Positions 36,061 through 49,800 of a DNA stretch of 64,000 nt are shown here, in pieces. Source of the stretch: Galaxea fascicularis (Eukaryota; Cnidaria; Anthozoa; Scleractinia; Euphylliidae). A program made the translations under genes and the position numbers. Positions within the stretch are counted from its first letter, which is position 1. Each line of letters begins with the position of its first letter. The stretch covers positions 15,474,175-15,538,174 of the forward strand of contig OX419347.1 of NCBI GenBank assembly GCA_948470475.1. The letters run 5' to 3'. The notes under the pieces were generated by a model that made no database searches, had not been told where the DNA came from, and saw only the letters and a program-made list of their open reading frames with translations.

Positions 36061-37270
36061 GTTAGCACAACTCAAGGCAAATAAGAATTTCTTTTCCATA
36101 CTCAACAAGAAAAAACCTTCAAAGCCACTTGTCTGGATCAATAGCAAACACGCAAACTTCTGAAAAATCATTCTTGTATCAGTGGCATGCATGGCTGCTA
36201 TCCTGCCCATGTGATAAACTTGAACAGCGGATTTCCTGTACATAGCATTTACAGTATTTTTTGGTCAGCGGTTGGTTGTTAGTCAATTTTTCAGAACTGT
36301 AATCTTTTCAGTGGAGAATAATCTGTAAACCGGCTCACATTTTTGTTTGAAGAGCAAACTCTTAACAAAGAACCCATCAAGTGAGGATCCAAGAGACATT
36401 TGGCTTTATCAAAGGAGTTGATTCTAAAATCCCTTTACGGCGGCCAATTTACATTATCAACTCCATTCGGATAAAACGAAATTATTTTGTACAACTCTCC
36501 CACCGACCCAGCAAAACGATTTGTTTAAAAACTACCCCCTTTATCTAGGAAAAAAGCTGATCGTTTCCCCACGATTAAAGAGACCAAATGTAGAAGGTCT
36601 TTGGGATGGGGCAGCAAGGTTTACATTCTCTATGCATGATTCCTCCAATTCTTGCAAGTGAGCTCAGGTGGGCGCGTTTCGAACATTTTTTCCTCCCTGT
36701 CGTGGGAAATGACCGATTTGCGTGAAACGCTGGAAACCAATCTGTATCTGCGCCTGCCCGTGGAATTTGGACACGAGGTTGGGAAGAGAGGTGGGTCAGG
36801 TGGAAAGACCAATTAATCAGACTAAAATGCAGTAAGAAAGAGAGGGCGGTGCGTTTTTCATTCCTACCTCCCCTCCCCCCTAAAAAGCCCCCTGACACTA
36901 CGATTGCTTCACACTTTTAGCGATTCACGACTAGGTTCTACTGGTTTTTCACCCGACGGTCCAATCAAGAGTCAGGTTCTCAGATGTTTTAACGTTTTTA
37001 TTTTATTTTTATTTTCAGATAAGAGCATGTTTCTGCTTTAGCACATTAAGCGGCTTGTCAAAGTGCAGCACGCCCTCCGCAAGACAAACGAAACGAGCCA
37101 CGGAAAAACTGCACAGCAGTCACTTGAATAAATCATGCGCGCTAATGGTGACCGCTTAGCTTAATTATTTTTGACAAGCCTCAGTTTTTTAAAGCAACAA
37201 AACAGCATAGTTGCAGGAAATTATGCCATCAAGAGCGTACAGATAAAAACCCAAGCTTGTGGTAGAGCCT
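36061..37270. other. Intergenic between the convergent creatine kinases
   Basis: No exon or RNA gene found. A minus-strand AATAAA (TTTATT at about 36988-37015) may serve copy 2. Reading frames around 36575-36900 show no family features. Confidence 0.4.
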
Positions 37271-39713
37271 CTACTTGGGAATGAGGTCATCAATGGCCTT
37301 GTTCTTCTCGAGCCTCTTCTCCATGTTGATGAGAAGATTGACGCCGTCAATCACGCTCTGCACGAGCTCTACTTCAGAAAAGCCCAGGCGATCTGAGTTG
37401 GAAATGTCAAAGATACTTCCCACGGCTGCCGTGTCAACACCGCCTGAAACGAAAGTTTGCAGTGGAAGCTGAGCAGAGCACAAAAATATAACCTCTTTTA
37501 GAAATGCAATGCGCTTAGGGGGCCCTCAGAGAAAATACATACACAAAAGGTTTAATCTTGAAATATTTTTACCTGTTCCACGTTTCTGGAGCCTCAGCTT
37601 GTCCAAAATATCACCGAATCTCGAGTCCTAAACAAAAAAATGGCTTCTGTAAGTTTTGCAACGGTTTTTAAAACGTTTGGTTCATAGATAATCGAAACAG
37701 CATAACAGCGGACAAGAGAAAAGACAACGTATAATGACATATGAATGATGTATATGAAATAAATCATATACGGAACTGCGGTAATGAAATCAAATGAAGG
37801 ATGATCCTCGCAGTTGTGAACACAATTTAAGCAACTGTTTAAAGAAGTCTGAAAAAAATTCAGGACTTCAACGGGGTTTGAACAGTTCATTTTGGATAAT
37901 GACATAATTAGCAGATGCGCACGCGAAAGGAAAGTTATAACACGCATGTCTCTCTCCTCCACGCACGAAATCGCGCGTCTCACTTACCAAAGAAGCTCTC
38001 AGTGAGAAAATGTGCTTACCTTGGCCAAATTAGGTAGTTTAACATGCACCCCTGCCCTGAGACCAGTTCCAAGGTTTGACGGACAAGTCAGGATGTACCC
38101 CAGATGCTGATTCCACATGAACTCGTGTCCTTGGCGCTTGATGAGCCTTTCAACTTCATTGAGGCCGCGACAGAAACGATCAAATACTGCCCGCATGTCT
38201 CCTCCTTTCTCCATGGAAATGACTCGCGTGTGATCCTCCTCGTTTAACCAAATAAGGAAGTTCTTATCGTTGTTGTGCCAGATTCCACGCGCATCAGGCC
38301 AGTCACGTGCCATGCCCGCGCAAGTGAGGAGAGGGGAGACTGGTTTGTCAAACAGGAAGTGATCATCGATCAGTTGCTGTTGCTCGGCCGCGGTCATACC
38401 GTTCAGCGGGTAGTAGCTGCCAGACAGATTACCTGAAAACAACAACAACTGAAAATAAAGCCGGGTCCAAATGAGGCCTGGATACGGGCCCGCAGAAAAT
38501 ATAACGGTGCTGCAACAGTGTTTACCAATTTGCGACGCAGCAATGCGCTTGCTCTTCCTTCTTCCTCTGTTTGAACCTTATATGAACACAAAATCTTTTC
38601 TTAAAACACCACCGAAATACGAAAAGGCTCCTGTGCTGTTCTCCTCGCGATTCGAAGGCATTTTCAGACTTAAACTTCGAGAACAGAATTAACGCGATTA
38701 AGCGCGCGCGGTTTTCCAGAAGTGAAATTCACACTAAAAGGCCCAGTGAACTTTGCACAATATTGCGACCTTATTCTTAATTTAACAGTTTTTACTTCGT
38801 ATCGCGAAGGGGTAAGTGTTCAAAAGATTATTAATTAACAGTCTTATCATTAAATTTATTAATTAAGATAATTTTCTTTTTGACGTCATGTTGGGTGACT
38901 GTGCATTCAATGTTTTAACTGATGGCTTTAGTAGCCACTAAGAAAGAAAACATTAAAAAAAAATCATGCTATAAAATACAGACTAAAAGCTCAGTTCCGC
39001 TTTTTGTGCTGAACTACCCCAAAGTTCACGTTATTTTGCGTTGTTCTTTTGGGATGCAGTGAAGTTTCCTATCATACAAAATGTGAAAACAGAGTAAGAA
39101 TCTCACCTTTAAGTCCATCCAAGGCTTCACACACAATGTTCTCCACTTCCCTTCTTTCGGCGCGCGAGCAGTGTGGAGGCAAGCTGAACCCTCGAACCGA
39201 TCGTCCAGTGCGCACGCGCGAGGACAGCACGTAACGCTCATCAAATTTCCCTCCACGAATCTTGGACGCGTCCAGGTCCGTCTTATGCATGTCAGTTTTC
39301 TTGAAGCCATTGTGGCGTTCTTCAATAATCGGGTCAAAAAGCTCTGCAAACGTTTCGTAGGACTCTTCATCCCCTGCCACAGCCCCCACGGTAAGAATAA
39401 AAGGATGTCCCGGATTATCAACTCCGGTTTGAATGGCCGCGTCCAAAGTGAAACCACTCGCGGTCACCCTGTCGCGAAGTTTGCTGTACAACCGCGGAGT
39501 CAGATGCTTTGCCATCAGATTGTTGTGGTTACGGAGGTCGGGATAGTCCGCCATTGCGGGGAAACCGCGTCCCTCGCATGCGGAATCTTTGCGACGCGCC
39601 TGTACGGCCTTCATGGTGAGACCGACCGCAAGCGCCCCCACTCCAACACCAATCGCGGTTAAAACACGACCCCTCTGTCCTTTTGTGAAGTTTGATATTG
39701 CGACGAACGCCAT
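37271..39713 (-). CDS. Mitochondrial-type creatine kinase, copy 2
   Basis: Exons 39107-39713, 38020-38432, 37573-37627 and 37271-37443, in frame, encode 415 aa. The second and third coding exons are 413 and 55 nt, exactly as in copy 1, and all intron phases agree, so the two are duplicates. The N-terminus ([18 protein letters not shown], then [14 protein letters not shown]) fits a mitochondrial presequence plus hydrophobic stretch. Family motifs follow: [53 protein letters not shown] and [16 protein letters not shown], with the reactive cysteine near 319. The C-terminus ends AIDDLIPK, the normal family length, without the tail of copy 1. The start ATG overlaps an AAAATGGCG motif resembling a YY1 site. 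The gene is tail to tail with copy 1. Confidence 0.95.
37735..37890 (-). mobile_element. SINE family B, tail and partial head
   Basis: Minus strand: GTTCAAACCCCGTTGAAGTC (B-box end), CCTGAATTTTTTTCAG, then the tail with CAACTGCGAGGATCAT, TTTGATTTCATTACCGCAGT and TTTCATATACATCATTC. The same order occurs at 61520-61692. The A-box half of the tRNA head is missing. Lies in the second intron of creatine kinase copy 2. Confidence 0.75.
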
Positions 39714-40847
39714 TTTGGAAACTTTTCGAAGCGCGCACGTCAAAGCGTGTCACCTCTCGTCAGCTTGTTTAGGCTTAATGACTAATTAAGATCTGTTGCA
39801 TCAGTTTATTGCCTACTAATTTGCTTAATTACTTATAGTAATTAACTTAATTTGTTACGTCAGTTTTCAATTATTTTGAGGTATTGATGTAATTGATTGT
39901 TTCCACCAAGGGGAACTGCCATGTTTAACTTTTAGTTTGTATGGCTATTTACAAAAAAAATTCCCCTCATGAAAATCCTGCCAATCTCAACCAGACTTGA
40001 TTTTACGGAGACGCGAGGAAAGCAAACGGGATCCTGACAGAAAGATCCTTACCCATAACACCTCGCGTGCATCGTTTGACGCACCACGTGTGCTTAGATC
40101 CCAGTCCTGTCTCGCCTTAGTATAAGTGACAACAACAACACCCCAAAAATTGACAACACGCCAGGTCATTTCCTGAAAATAAATTGTTTATTCAACTGCA
40201 CGTCGTCAAATCGTTTCTTTTAAGAGAAACAGATTCCACGAACCAGTACTAAGGAAACAGCTACTTGTATCTTGCTTTCGCTATATCTGCGAGATCTAGC
40301 CACATGACATGAATCATGATATCAGAGACAACTTCACAAAAAAAACAAATATACTTTTTTCATATCCTCAACTTCTTTGTTACTTTATTTTACAGACTGC
40401 ACTAGGAGTTTTCTTATGATAAATCTGCGCTCGGGAACTCTAACATACAGGCTTGAAATATGGTTGTAGCTTTTGTGTCCGAGAGTGAAATTCTTACGCA
40501 AAAGCTTATCAGCAGTACTTCCCTGTGATACTGTTTATTCTGCTGTATAAAGGGCTTCTCAGTTTTGAGTTTGTTCATGAAATCCAGAAGTATGACCATT
40601 CAAATACAAGCTATTAAGCAGTAACTTTCCGTAAGGTTAATTTTTTCCTTAAATGAAACGTAGGATCTGCAAGTTTCAAACACTTTGGAACGAGTGGCTT
40701 ACGCTTCTGAGACACAAGCTCAACATGTGCTCAGGATACTGGCGATACAGGAATAACAGCCAACTCTAAAGCTTGTCACCCCGCCAATTTACAGCTTCCG
40801 TGCATCTCTTTCCGTCTAAACCTTCTAGAAATCCTACTTTTGCGGAC
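39714..40847. other. Intergenic, creatine kinase copy 2 promoter to NDC1 3' end
   Basis: The first part is the copy 2 promoter and leader. The second part should hold the NDC1 3' UTR; TTTATT at 40535-40540 would be a minus-strand AATAAA, though it lies inside a repeat (40490-40630). No other exon seen. Confidence 0.4.
40490..40630. repeat. Dispersed repeat, 'AAATGAAAGCTACT' family
   Basis: AGCAGTACTTCCCTGTGATA, then CTGTTTATTCTGCTGTATAA, then TATGACCATTCAAATACAAG match modules at 5045-5160 and 9060-9240. Lies just downstream of NDC1. Confidence 0.55.
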
Positions 40848-43800
40848 TTATTCTCTAAATTCCAGGAAAGACTGAAGTTTTTTCTGGTGCTCAGCAGCCA
40901 TTGGAATACTCCTGTGATGCAGAGAAAAACATGGATGAGTTGTTTGCCCTTTTGGCTCGACTTTACACTTATTATCCTGAGAGGGTTACGCATGGGTAAT
41001 ACCTGGGCTAACGCAAACGCGAGTTTGACTGACAAAGACGACGGCAATGCTAGCGAAAACTTTTCTTCAAAAAGAACACACTACCTCGCCACAACTGCTA
41101 TTCAATCAATTTGTACTATTCAGAAACAAAACGGTTTCACCTAAAAACAGATTAACTGTTTTCTGTCCAAACTATCGTTCTCGGCGTATCATCCACATCG
41201 AAACGTTACTTCATGTCCAGAAACACTTTATTGTGTGACCGGTGACAGAGCGTTTTCAGAATGTTTCAAAACACCCAGAAAGCGTTTCAGGCTTCTTTGC
41301 TCTAGAGAGCGCTTTAAAAGATCTTAACTTTCGGTGAAACTGACGCCGTTTTAGCGTGAACGGCCGGGAGGGCCAACCCGGAGCCAAAACCATTGCGTTT
41401 TTATTATTAACGTAGATGAAGCCTTGGAAGTTTAATGGGAGTGTAAGTTAACGGGTCTTACAACTTTTTGAGAGCGCGCGAGACTCGCCGAGGGCGACGG
41501 CTCATGAATTTTGGGAGCAAAACGGAGAAATTAATTTAAAACTGATCATTTTTAGTTTAACTCGAGCCATATTGGAATGTGTGAATAAAACAACCAACTA
41601 CTCCGCTCACATGGAACTAGCGCCTGGGTGACGGTTACATTGAAGGCCACTAAACTAAAGCAGTTTTCAGTTGAGTGTCTAAAGTAATTCTCGTTTGCTT
41701 ATTACTACACACTGTTATTGGTTGACAAACCTCACGCCGATCTCTCAACCAATCAGGACCAAAACCAAAACCAAAACCGTGACTTGTTCCCGCGTATTTT
41801 CCCGCGCTTGGCGCCGGTGAGATGTGATTGCTTCGAATTTTGATTGACTCATTGTAATGTTTGCCTCTGTTGTGATTGGCCAAAGAGTAATTGCTTTAAT
41901 TTGTTTCTGGTTTTACGACACTCAGTTGAAAATTTCTGCTTTACAATAGGTCATTTCCGTGAATTCCTTTGAGCCTCTTTGTCAAGGCGAGGCTTTATGG
42001 TCAGGGTTAATGAAATTGAGTTTTCAGGCATTTATTAAGTTAAACTAATTACAAGATGAAAAACTTTGCATAAGGATTCGCTTTAAAGAGGACGCTGAGA
42101 TGAATTCGGGAATGACCTAAAGTACAACCTCCATTCACGGGACACCCTCGCCCCGCGGGCCCGCGACGGGTGTCCCCTGAATACTAAGGTGTCCCTTGAA
42201 TAGAGGTTAAAGATACAAAGATTATATGAACATTTTTTCGGGACCAAAGTTTGTGTCCCGTGGATGGAGGTGTCCGAAGGGAGACGTTCCACTGTATATG
42301 TTTCAGGAATCTGGAAAAACTCACCGTAAATGTTCGTGGAAAATGTTGGTTATTCTGTAGATGGAGGATACCAATGCTGCAATGGAAAGCACAATAGCGA
42401 ATATAAGAAACAAAATGAAAGGACAGGAAGGGCTAATTAATCCAGCTGACTTAGGGGTCCACTTGAAAACACAACTGAAATCTTGCGTTGACACAAGTCA
42501 AGATGTTTTACAATGGTCTTCAGTTATTATTTATCCTTACTGTAAAATAGAAAGATTTTCAATTGAGTGTCGAAACTGTTTTTGTTTTCTGTGGTTTTCC
42601 TTTATTTCGCTTCATGATTGGTCGACAAAACTCGCGCCATGCTTGGAGCAGACTCACTGCTTTGCTAAACTGTCTGCAGGTGTTGTAATTAATCAGAGTA
42701 ATTGCTTTTGTTTTGTTTTTACGACACTCAATTGAAATTCGCTATATGTTCAGTCATATCCAGCAAAAAATGTAGTTTTTTTACTAACTCGATCTCAGTT
42801 GGTAGCGCAAACCATCTTTGCCTTGTGGCCGCGGGGGCCTCGGCTGAATAGCAGGTTTTGACGTCAATGCCAGCGAAAGTTTGGAATGTTTGTCTAACGC
42901 CTACGTAAACACAAACAAACAAACATTAGCCTTGATTTCTTATCATTATGGCTAGAAAGAAGAAAAATAGCCGACAAATAAGATGATTTGAAGGAAAAGG
43001 AAACACTTCTTTTCGTTCTTCTGCACGAAAAAAAATGCTCTTTAGAGCCCGGTTTTACGTTGTTGTTCTAAAAACGCAAGTTTGGCTCCAAAAACGTTTT
43101 GACAACCATTTCCCCTGTTTCCTCTTGGTTTTAGCGAATTAAAAACACGGGCAAAACCGCACGCGTAAGGCACTGACACGTGTTCTATGTTGCTGCACGT
43201 GACTAATTAGCTGTCCAGATTTTTTTGGGTTTTAATTGGCTGTAAAAGAAACCAACAAAAAGAAGCATAACTTGTACAAAAGGAGAGTGGAGCCGAATAT
43301 AACACGAATCGGATCTGCAAACTGTTGGCACAATGTAATAGAAAGTTGCGCATAATAAACAATGAAGATGACGATGATAAACGACTTTCAGCCCATAGTC
43401 CTCAAAATAAAAAGTATTCATTAGTGCTTTGAGGTAACGGCTACCGTTTTCGTTTCACAAAGTACATGTTACGTGAGGTATAAAGAAAACAAGAATTCAC
43501 GTATAAGAAATATCCTACCTGAAGTAAACTAACGAGAGAAACAAAGATGTCCGGAAGACTCTGAAAATACAGAAATATGTAGATTAAATGACGCTGAACA
43601 CTGGATGACCTCAACGTGAATTTCACGACACGAGTCTGTGCAATTGTACGCACGGTTCGCGACATTTCAAGACCTACACAAAAAGCATATCCCTCCTTTA
43701 AAGAGAAGATACCTTTTGTACAACACCATACGTATCCTCTGTGTAGGAAGCTGCTACCAGCCTTGAAAGAACTAAGAAAGGAACAAAGAACAAGTATTGA

Positions 43801-46800
43801 TGTTTGAACTCAAGAGTTTTGGGCCCAAAATACTTTACTCAATAAAATCTTCGAGTAAGGTACTAAGATTTAATTTTTCTCTTGTTATGGGTATAGGATA
43901 AAGACAAAAGTTTACAATAACGACAACACAAACGGTGTTTTTTACGAGAGTAGGATGAAAGGAATCAGTGTTATTCCGTTCATTCCGACAAAAAAGACAC
44001 GCCTTATATTTCGCATAATAATAGCGGTTGGTTACTTTTTTTCGGCCGATTCCAGCCGTTGTAGATAAAAGGATTAACTTCCGTCGATGAAGGTTGTAAA
44101 AGTTTCAGGTGTTGTGAAAAGATAGTAACCGAAATATGTTGATCACTTGCTGAACCATCTACCATAAGATCCTCTGCTCTAATCTTCCATCTCTTTCAAA
44201 TTTATTTTTGCGTCAGTTGTTTCTGTCGCCTTCACCAATTATCCAAGTGTTTTTTCTCTTCTTATGTTCTTCAATGTTACAACTGGCGGAAAAATGGAAA
44301 CAGGGTTGAATGCGATTTTGTACGATGGCTTTCGGTCCCTGTGAGTCAGTGTAGTCTCACCTTCAACCGCCCAAATGTTGAGTTGACAGTCAGCAAAAAT
44401 AGCTTGCGTGCGAGCTTCTGGAATCTAAATACAAGCCCACAAACATCTGAATATCAGTTGAGCGCAGATTAATGTTAATAACATTTTGAACAAGTTAGAG
44501 TTAGACCTATAAGAAGAAGAACCACACTAAGAAACCGTTCATTTGTCGATTCTTGGTAATATCAGAGATACCTGCCCCTCTAACGTGCACACCAATCCTA
44601 TAACATCAGAATCGGAGATAAGAACAGAAGAACTCGGCTCCCAAGCAAAGAGGAAGTATTTCAGCTTCAACGTTTCCTTGTCTGCAGGAGGCCTTGAATG
44701 TTGCTCAAATATTCACCAGTCAGAATTTGTCCGCATAAGCATCCCTGATATTCTTAAAACAGTAACGCAGTTTCCAGCGCACCTTCCTTTTTATCAGTTC
44801 GAGTTCCTTTTCTGGCTTGAACTTCCTAATTTTTCTCTAGTGTAGCCTTTTTCGAGGACAGAAACATATGTGGAGACAAAGCCAACCCCACAGGGTTCTT
44901 ACCTCATCAAAAAGAAATCCGATGATTGGTCTTTCTTTCAAACTGCAAGCAATCTGAATGGAACAGGGACACCAATCAAGAAACAGATAGCGAGAGTGGT
45001 ACAGGATAAGTTGCTTTTCAAAGAGAGTTTTGCTACGCATATAAATGCTACTGTAAGTCTCTGATGCTTATCTTGGCGCAGAACGCAAAACAGAAGACGT
45101 AAAGCAAGCATATGGTGTTTTGTTTTGTTTTATGGGTCTCATTTGATAGTAGAGTAAATAGCCCTATTTAAGCTTTTGATTTGTCTTGGTAAATTAGCTA
45201 TTGTCCAAAGCTACGGACCTAAGGTTAAATAAGGTTATTCATTATCCATTCACAGAATGATACACGAGTCTTCAAACGTGTGAGTACTATGGTATACCGT
45301 AAGTTTTGATATATGAAAAAAAGAAATAAACTTACATTATGGGGAATTTGGTTCATCCTCCAAACAAAATTATCAACCTAATAAAAAAAGCAAAACGGAA
45401 AACAGCGAAAAGTGAGATTGAATGAATGACAGAAGGAGACAACAAGCAACAAGGACATGCTGGTTCACGCTTAAGCCGGCCATCAGTTCAAACAAGTTTA
45501 CCTTATCCATTATCTTGTTTCTAATGCGACTGAACATGTTTGAGCTTTGTATAGGCCTTGGGGAGGGCATCCTTTGTGCATTATCTGAAAGAGTAATGCA
45601 AAAAAACCTTGGTTATTGCCTTTGTCAGTTCTGACCAGTGGACAAGTTAGGAGCAAACTCTCTACGTAGCATAAGTGATTGCCTTCGTGGTAGTTCCCAA
45701 GAGGGCTGAGAAAAGGAGATGCAAGGCGAAAGCAGTAATGCACTGACAGTGTTCTCTTTTCTATAATTCTTTCTACCATCCATTTCTCATATTCCATGTT
45801 CCACGCTTTGATTTGCTTTGCTACTCTCTGATTGGGTAGTAAAATAACACGCGCCACTTTCTCAACCAATGAAAATGAAAACCAAAAACACTCGTGACTT
45901 GCACGCGTGCATTTTCCCGCGCTTGGCGCCGGTTACACGTAACGGCTGCGAATGCTGATTGGTTTTGAGCGCTGTTCATGTCTGTGGTGATTGGTCAGCG
46001 TAACTGTTTTGGTTTTGCTCATAGTGGAATGCCCTTTTGTGCTTTACTTGAAAACCGCTCTACAAATAAGCTTATTATTCATACCAGTTGTCTCGGACCA
46101 AAGACGAACTGTTCCAGGAGGCGAAAGTGTTTGTTGCCTTCTGGTTATACTCGGAGGTGATTCATATGGACTGGAATACAAAGGAGGGCTTTGAACTGAA
46201 AACGAAAGAAAAAAAATACTATAAAGTAGTTGGATATATATTTTTAAGACAAATACCGGGCAAAATCCGGCACCTATAATGACTTTTACTCTTTAAAACC
46301 CTCTCCTAAAGTACACTACGGCGTTTGAGATAGGGGTTGCCGTGCTACGTAGCAATAGCACGACAAGAGGCCTTCTGGTGTCGCTTTGTCATTCGTTTAC
46401 GACTCAGTCTGTCGCCTGTTTGGTCAGGGGCATATGTCACTGTCGCAAACTGACGCGCTTTTTCTTCCAATTCATGTCGGTTGTCGGTGTTTTGGGAGAA
46501 GATTGTCGCTTGTCGCTGCTATCCCTTCGAAGGCCTCTTCAAACACCGTGCAGCTAGCATGCTAAATGCGACCAGTTTAATTCAGCATGGCAGTAGCACC
46601 ACGTATGATGTTAGAAGCCCAAAATGGATACAGAAACTATAACAACTTCAGGGGCGCTTTCCATTTACACGGAAAATCCGAAAATTCTGGTTGGAAAATC
46701 AAATGGTATATACCATTGCATTTGGAACGTTTCAGAAATTATGGACCATTGGCTTAATCAATGCACTTTTTCTGTTCTTTCTTAGCTTTCCAACTGATAC

Positions 46801-49800
46801 CAGTACATTTTGTGGCTTATCCATTTTGTATTTGGACAAGCTGCAGCATTGAATATTTAAACCTAAAATTTCCACCCGGATGGATCGTGTAAATGGAAAG
46901 CGCCCCAGGTTACCTATATGACCATTCGCATGGCCGTTAGCGCGTCCATTGGAGAGAGCCGAACCAAGCAGTTTAGGGTCCAGTGCTGGCTGCTTCAGAT
47001 GCGCCTGATGTGATACTTCTGCTGACAGCTTTTTCGTAAGAGAATCAATAAGAAAAAGGCATTCTGTTGAGACATCAGTCCAGTTGTCTGGTCGACCACC
47101 TGAATAACAGGAAATCATATATATAAAATACTTAAAAAATTTCTGAGGTTTCCCAGGAGATGACCCAGTGACCTCCCAATTTAAACTGGATGCAATACCA
47201 CTGAGCTTAGCCTTCAGTTACCTAGCTGCCATTTCGAGGGGATAACCCTCATTCAACTCGATACCATTTCAGGGGGTAGCCCTCAGCCAACTAGCTACCA
47301 TTTCGAGGGGGTAACCCTGGGTCAACTAGTTGGGCCCCTTGTGGCAAGCTGTTTTGTTTCTCTTGGGACAAACCAAACAGAGGATAACTGGAATATGGTA
47401 CATTACTATATCACTACAGAATAGTTCTGGGTTTTGCCAGGTACTTACTTGGTTGATTTAGACAGAAAACCTGTTTCCTCCTTGTAATACTGAATTGGGC
47501 TAAGTGGCACAAATCAAACATAGCGAGAAACTAAAGAGAAGAAAATAGAATTAAAACCACTAATAAAAGCTTATTGAATGAGTACCAAAAGAAAAGTAAG
47601 TAATCATGAACATGTTCACAGTTAACAATTACAGGTTATTATATTTAAGACCCAGAGTAAACGAAGGGCTTATGAAACATCCAGATTAACTATTTAAAAG
47701 CACAACATTGGGAATTCATGCCAATTTGGCCAATCAAGATGGAGTCCAATTTAAGGAGATCCTCTGTTGAACTCACTCAATGGTATGCAGACCTTGTCTT
47801 TAATATTATTTTCTTGACTGTACCTTTAGTAACGGAATTGTTCTGTTCTTGATGACAACACAAAGACGCTGGTCTTGCTCATGGCTGAAAGTTGACTCCA
47901 CAGGGAATGTGTATCGCTAAAATTAACAAGTTAACATGCATAAGCTTCCAACATATTTGTGACAAAATCCTCTAGTGAGTAGATCAGAGCTTCAGAACAT
48001 GTCTAATTACGTCTTGTCTCTGTAGAAGTGATTTTGTCACAAATGCATATAATTCTGCTTTACTTCTTACACCAAGAAATATTTTCTTCATTGCCCAAAA
48101 CCTTAGAGACCTCATATGTTCCATAGTTTATGGAGACCAAACCAATTAACATAGAAAACATGGGAATTTTCAATGACCTTCCTGAGGGACGTACACTGTA
48201 TGAACAAATACCTCTGGAAAAACACAGTGGGAACTATTTGTAAATTAACAGGAACTGGTACTTACCTGTGTGTGGAAGATAACAAAGAGTTTGTTTCCAA
48301 ATGTCCAAACAAACATTATCAGTGACCCTGAGGTCAGGAGAAGCCAAAATAGTGAAAGATCCAGCAGCCCAGAGATTGTGTTGAGTGCTGGAGTGTCCCT
48401 GAAAAGTGGGCAAAAATTATAGAGCAATCTTTAATTTTAAATTACTGTATTATCACAACCGTCATATCTTTAGAGACTTCTCTCAATACACAATAACAGA
48501 ATGGTTAATAAGGAACTTAATAACATTAGTAATAATAATTATTGTAAAATAATGTTAGTGTAGGATAATCATAAATAGTTTGAGGAGGTGTACTCACTTA
48601 GAAGCTTTTGACTTTCTTCAAGGTGTGGACCATTTCCTACTTTTTCTTTGCTTCATAGTACATTATGCAATAAATTGTATGTCATGTCCATTGGATCGTG
48701 TTTCCTACAGGGTATCGTGATCACTGCTCTGATTATCTTGACCAATACTTGGTCGACACAATTACCAATAGTCAAGTGATACTTGATGGATAGTCAGTTG
48801 ACAGGCAAACACTATGTTGGTCAACTATCGATAGTCTACCTCTAGTGTTGGCTAATGCGCCAACCATGATATTGTTTGTGGTCTATTGGTCAACCATCGG
48901 TCTCATATTGATTACATATCTGTCATATATATCAGTCACATGTCAATCAAGATATTGACCAAAAGCCCTTCAAAAACAGTATTGCAAAGACAAATGCACA
49001 GGAGCAAAGATAAAAAGACAGCCGTCTTACCTGTCCAATGGAACACTCGCAACACTTGCCAATGCATCACGGGGAATATTCCCTGTATTTTAAACAAATT
49101 TTCACTTAGTATATAATTAGGACATAAACCCTTTCTGAATTATTATCTCCATCCCAGTTTATCTCTCCCACTTTCCACTCTATTCTTCTTTTAAAGGTCC
49201 AGTTACCGTGTTGTGACTAAAGAGGACAAACCAGTTGGAAAACAATCAAACAATCTTTCTAGAGCCAAATTCACTCTAGTTCAGTAACGACAGGGAAGGA
49301 AAAGCAAACAAACTACAAAATAAAAACAAAACCTACCAAATAAATAATACAGAAGATAGTACCATCTGGATGCCTATCACACAAAATATTAGAAAGATGC
49401 ACCTGTAAGTACTTGTTCTTCATACATGTAGTTTGATTTTCAATTTTGGTTTTTGCAGATTATGAAAGCGATTAGGAATCAGAGTATCTCAAACTAATAC
49501 AAAAACAAATCAAAATGTGAAATTATACACAGGCCATTTTCAACTTCTATTAAAACCAAAATCACTAATTTAAAATAAGTATTGCAGTGTAACTGAAATT
49601 ATCTGCTGGTGGGCTGCTATTAAACAATGTTGTGGTTTTATTAATTAATGATTACACCAGTTGCATTTATCACTTGGTAAACAACTTGCCAGGCAAGATT
49701 GCAGTGCTGAGTTGATCAGAAAGAGTGATTGCTTTAGTCCTTCTAAAGGGACTTTCAAGGAGGGGATTTGAGGAAAATATATCTTTTCATGAAATAATCT

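Noticed and set aside
40766..41047. Minus-strand 93-codon frame overlapping the NDC1 end
   Set aside because: A different frame in the same region reads AAEHQKKLQSFLEFRE and stop, which matches the NDC1 C-terminus and joins in phase.
42361..42735. Plus-strand 124-codon frame starting at an ATG that follows TTCTGTAG
   Set aside because: Its start is antisense to an NDC1 exon (42325-42376, encoding IYRITNIFHEHL) and its end is inside a MITE.
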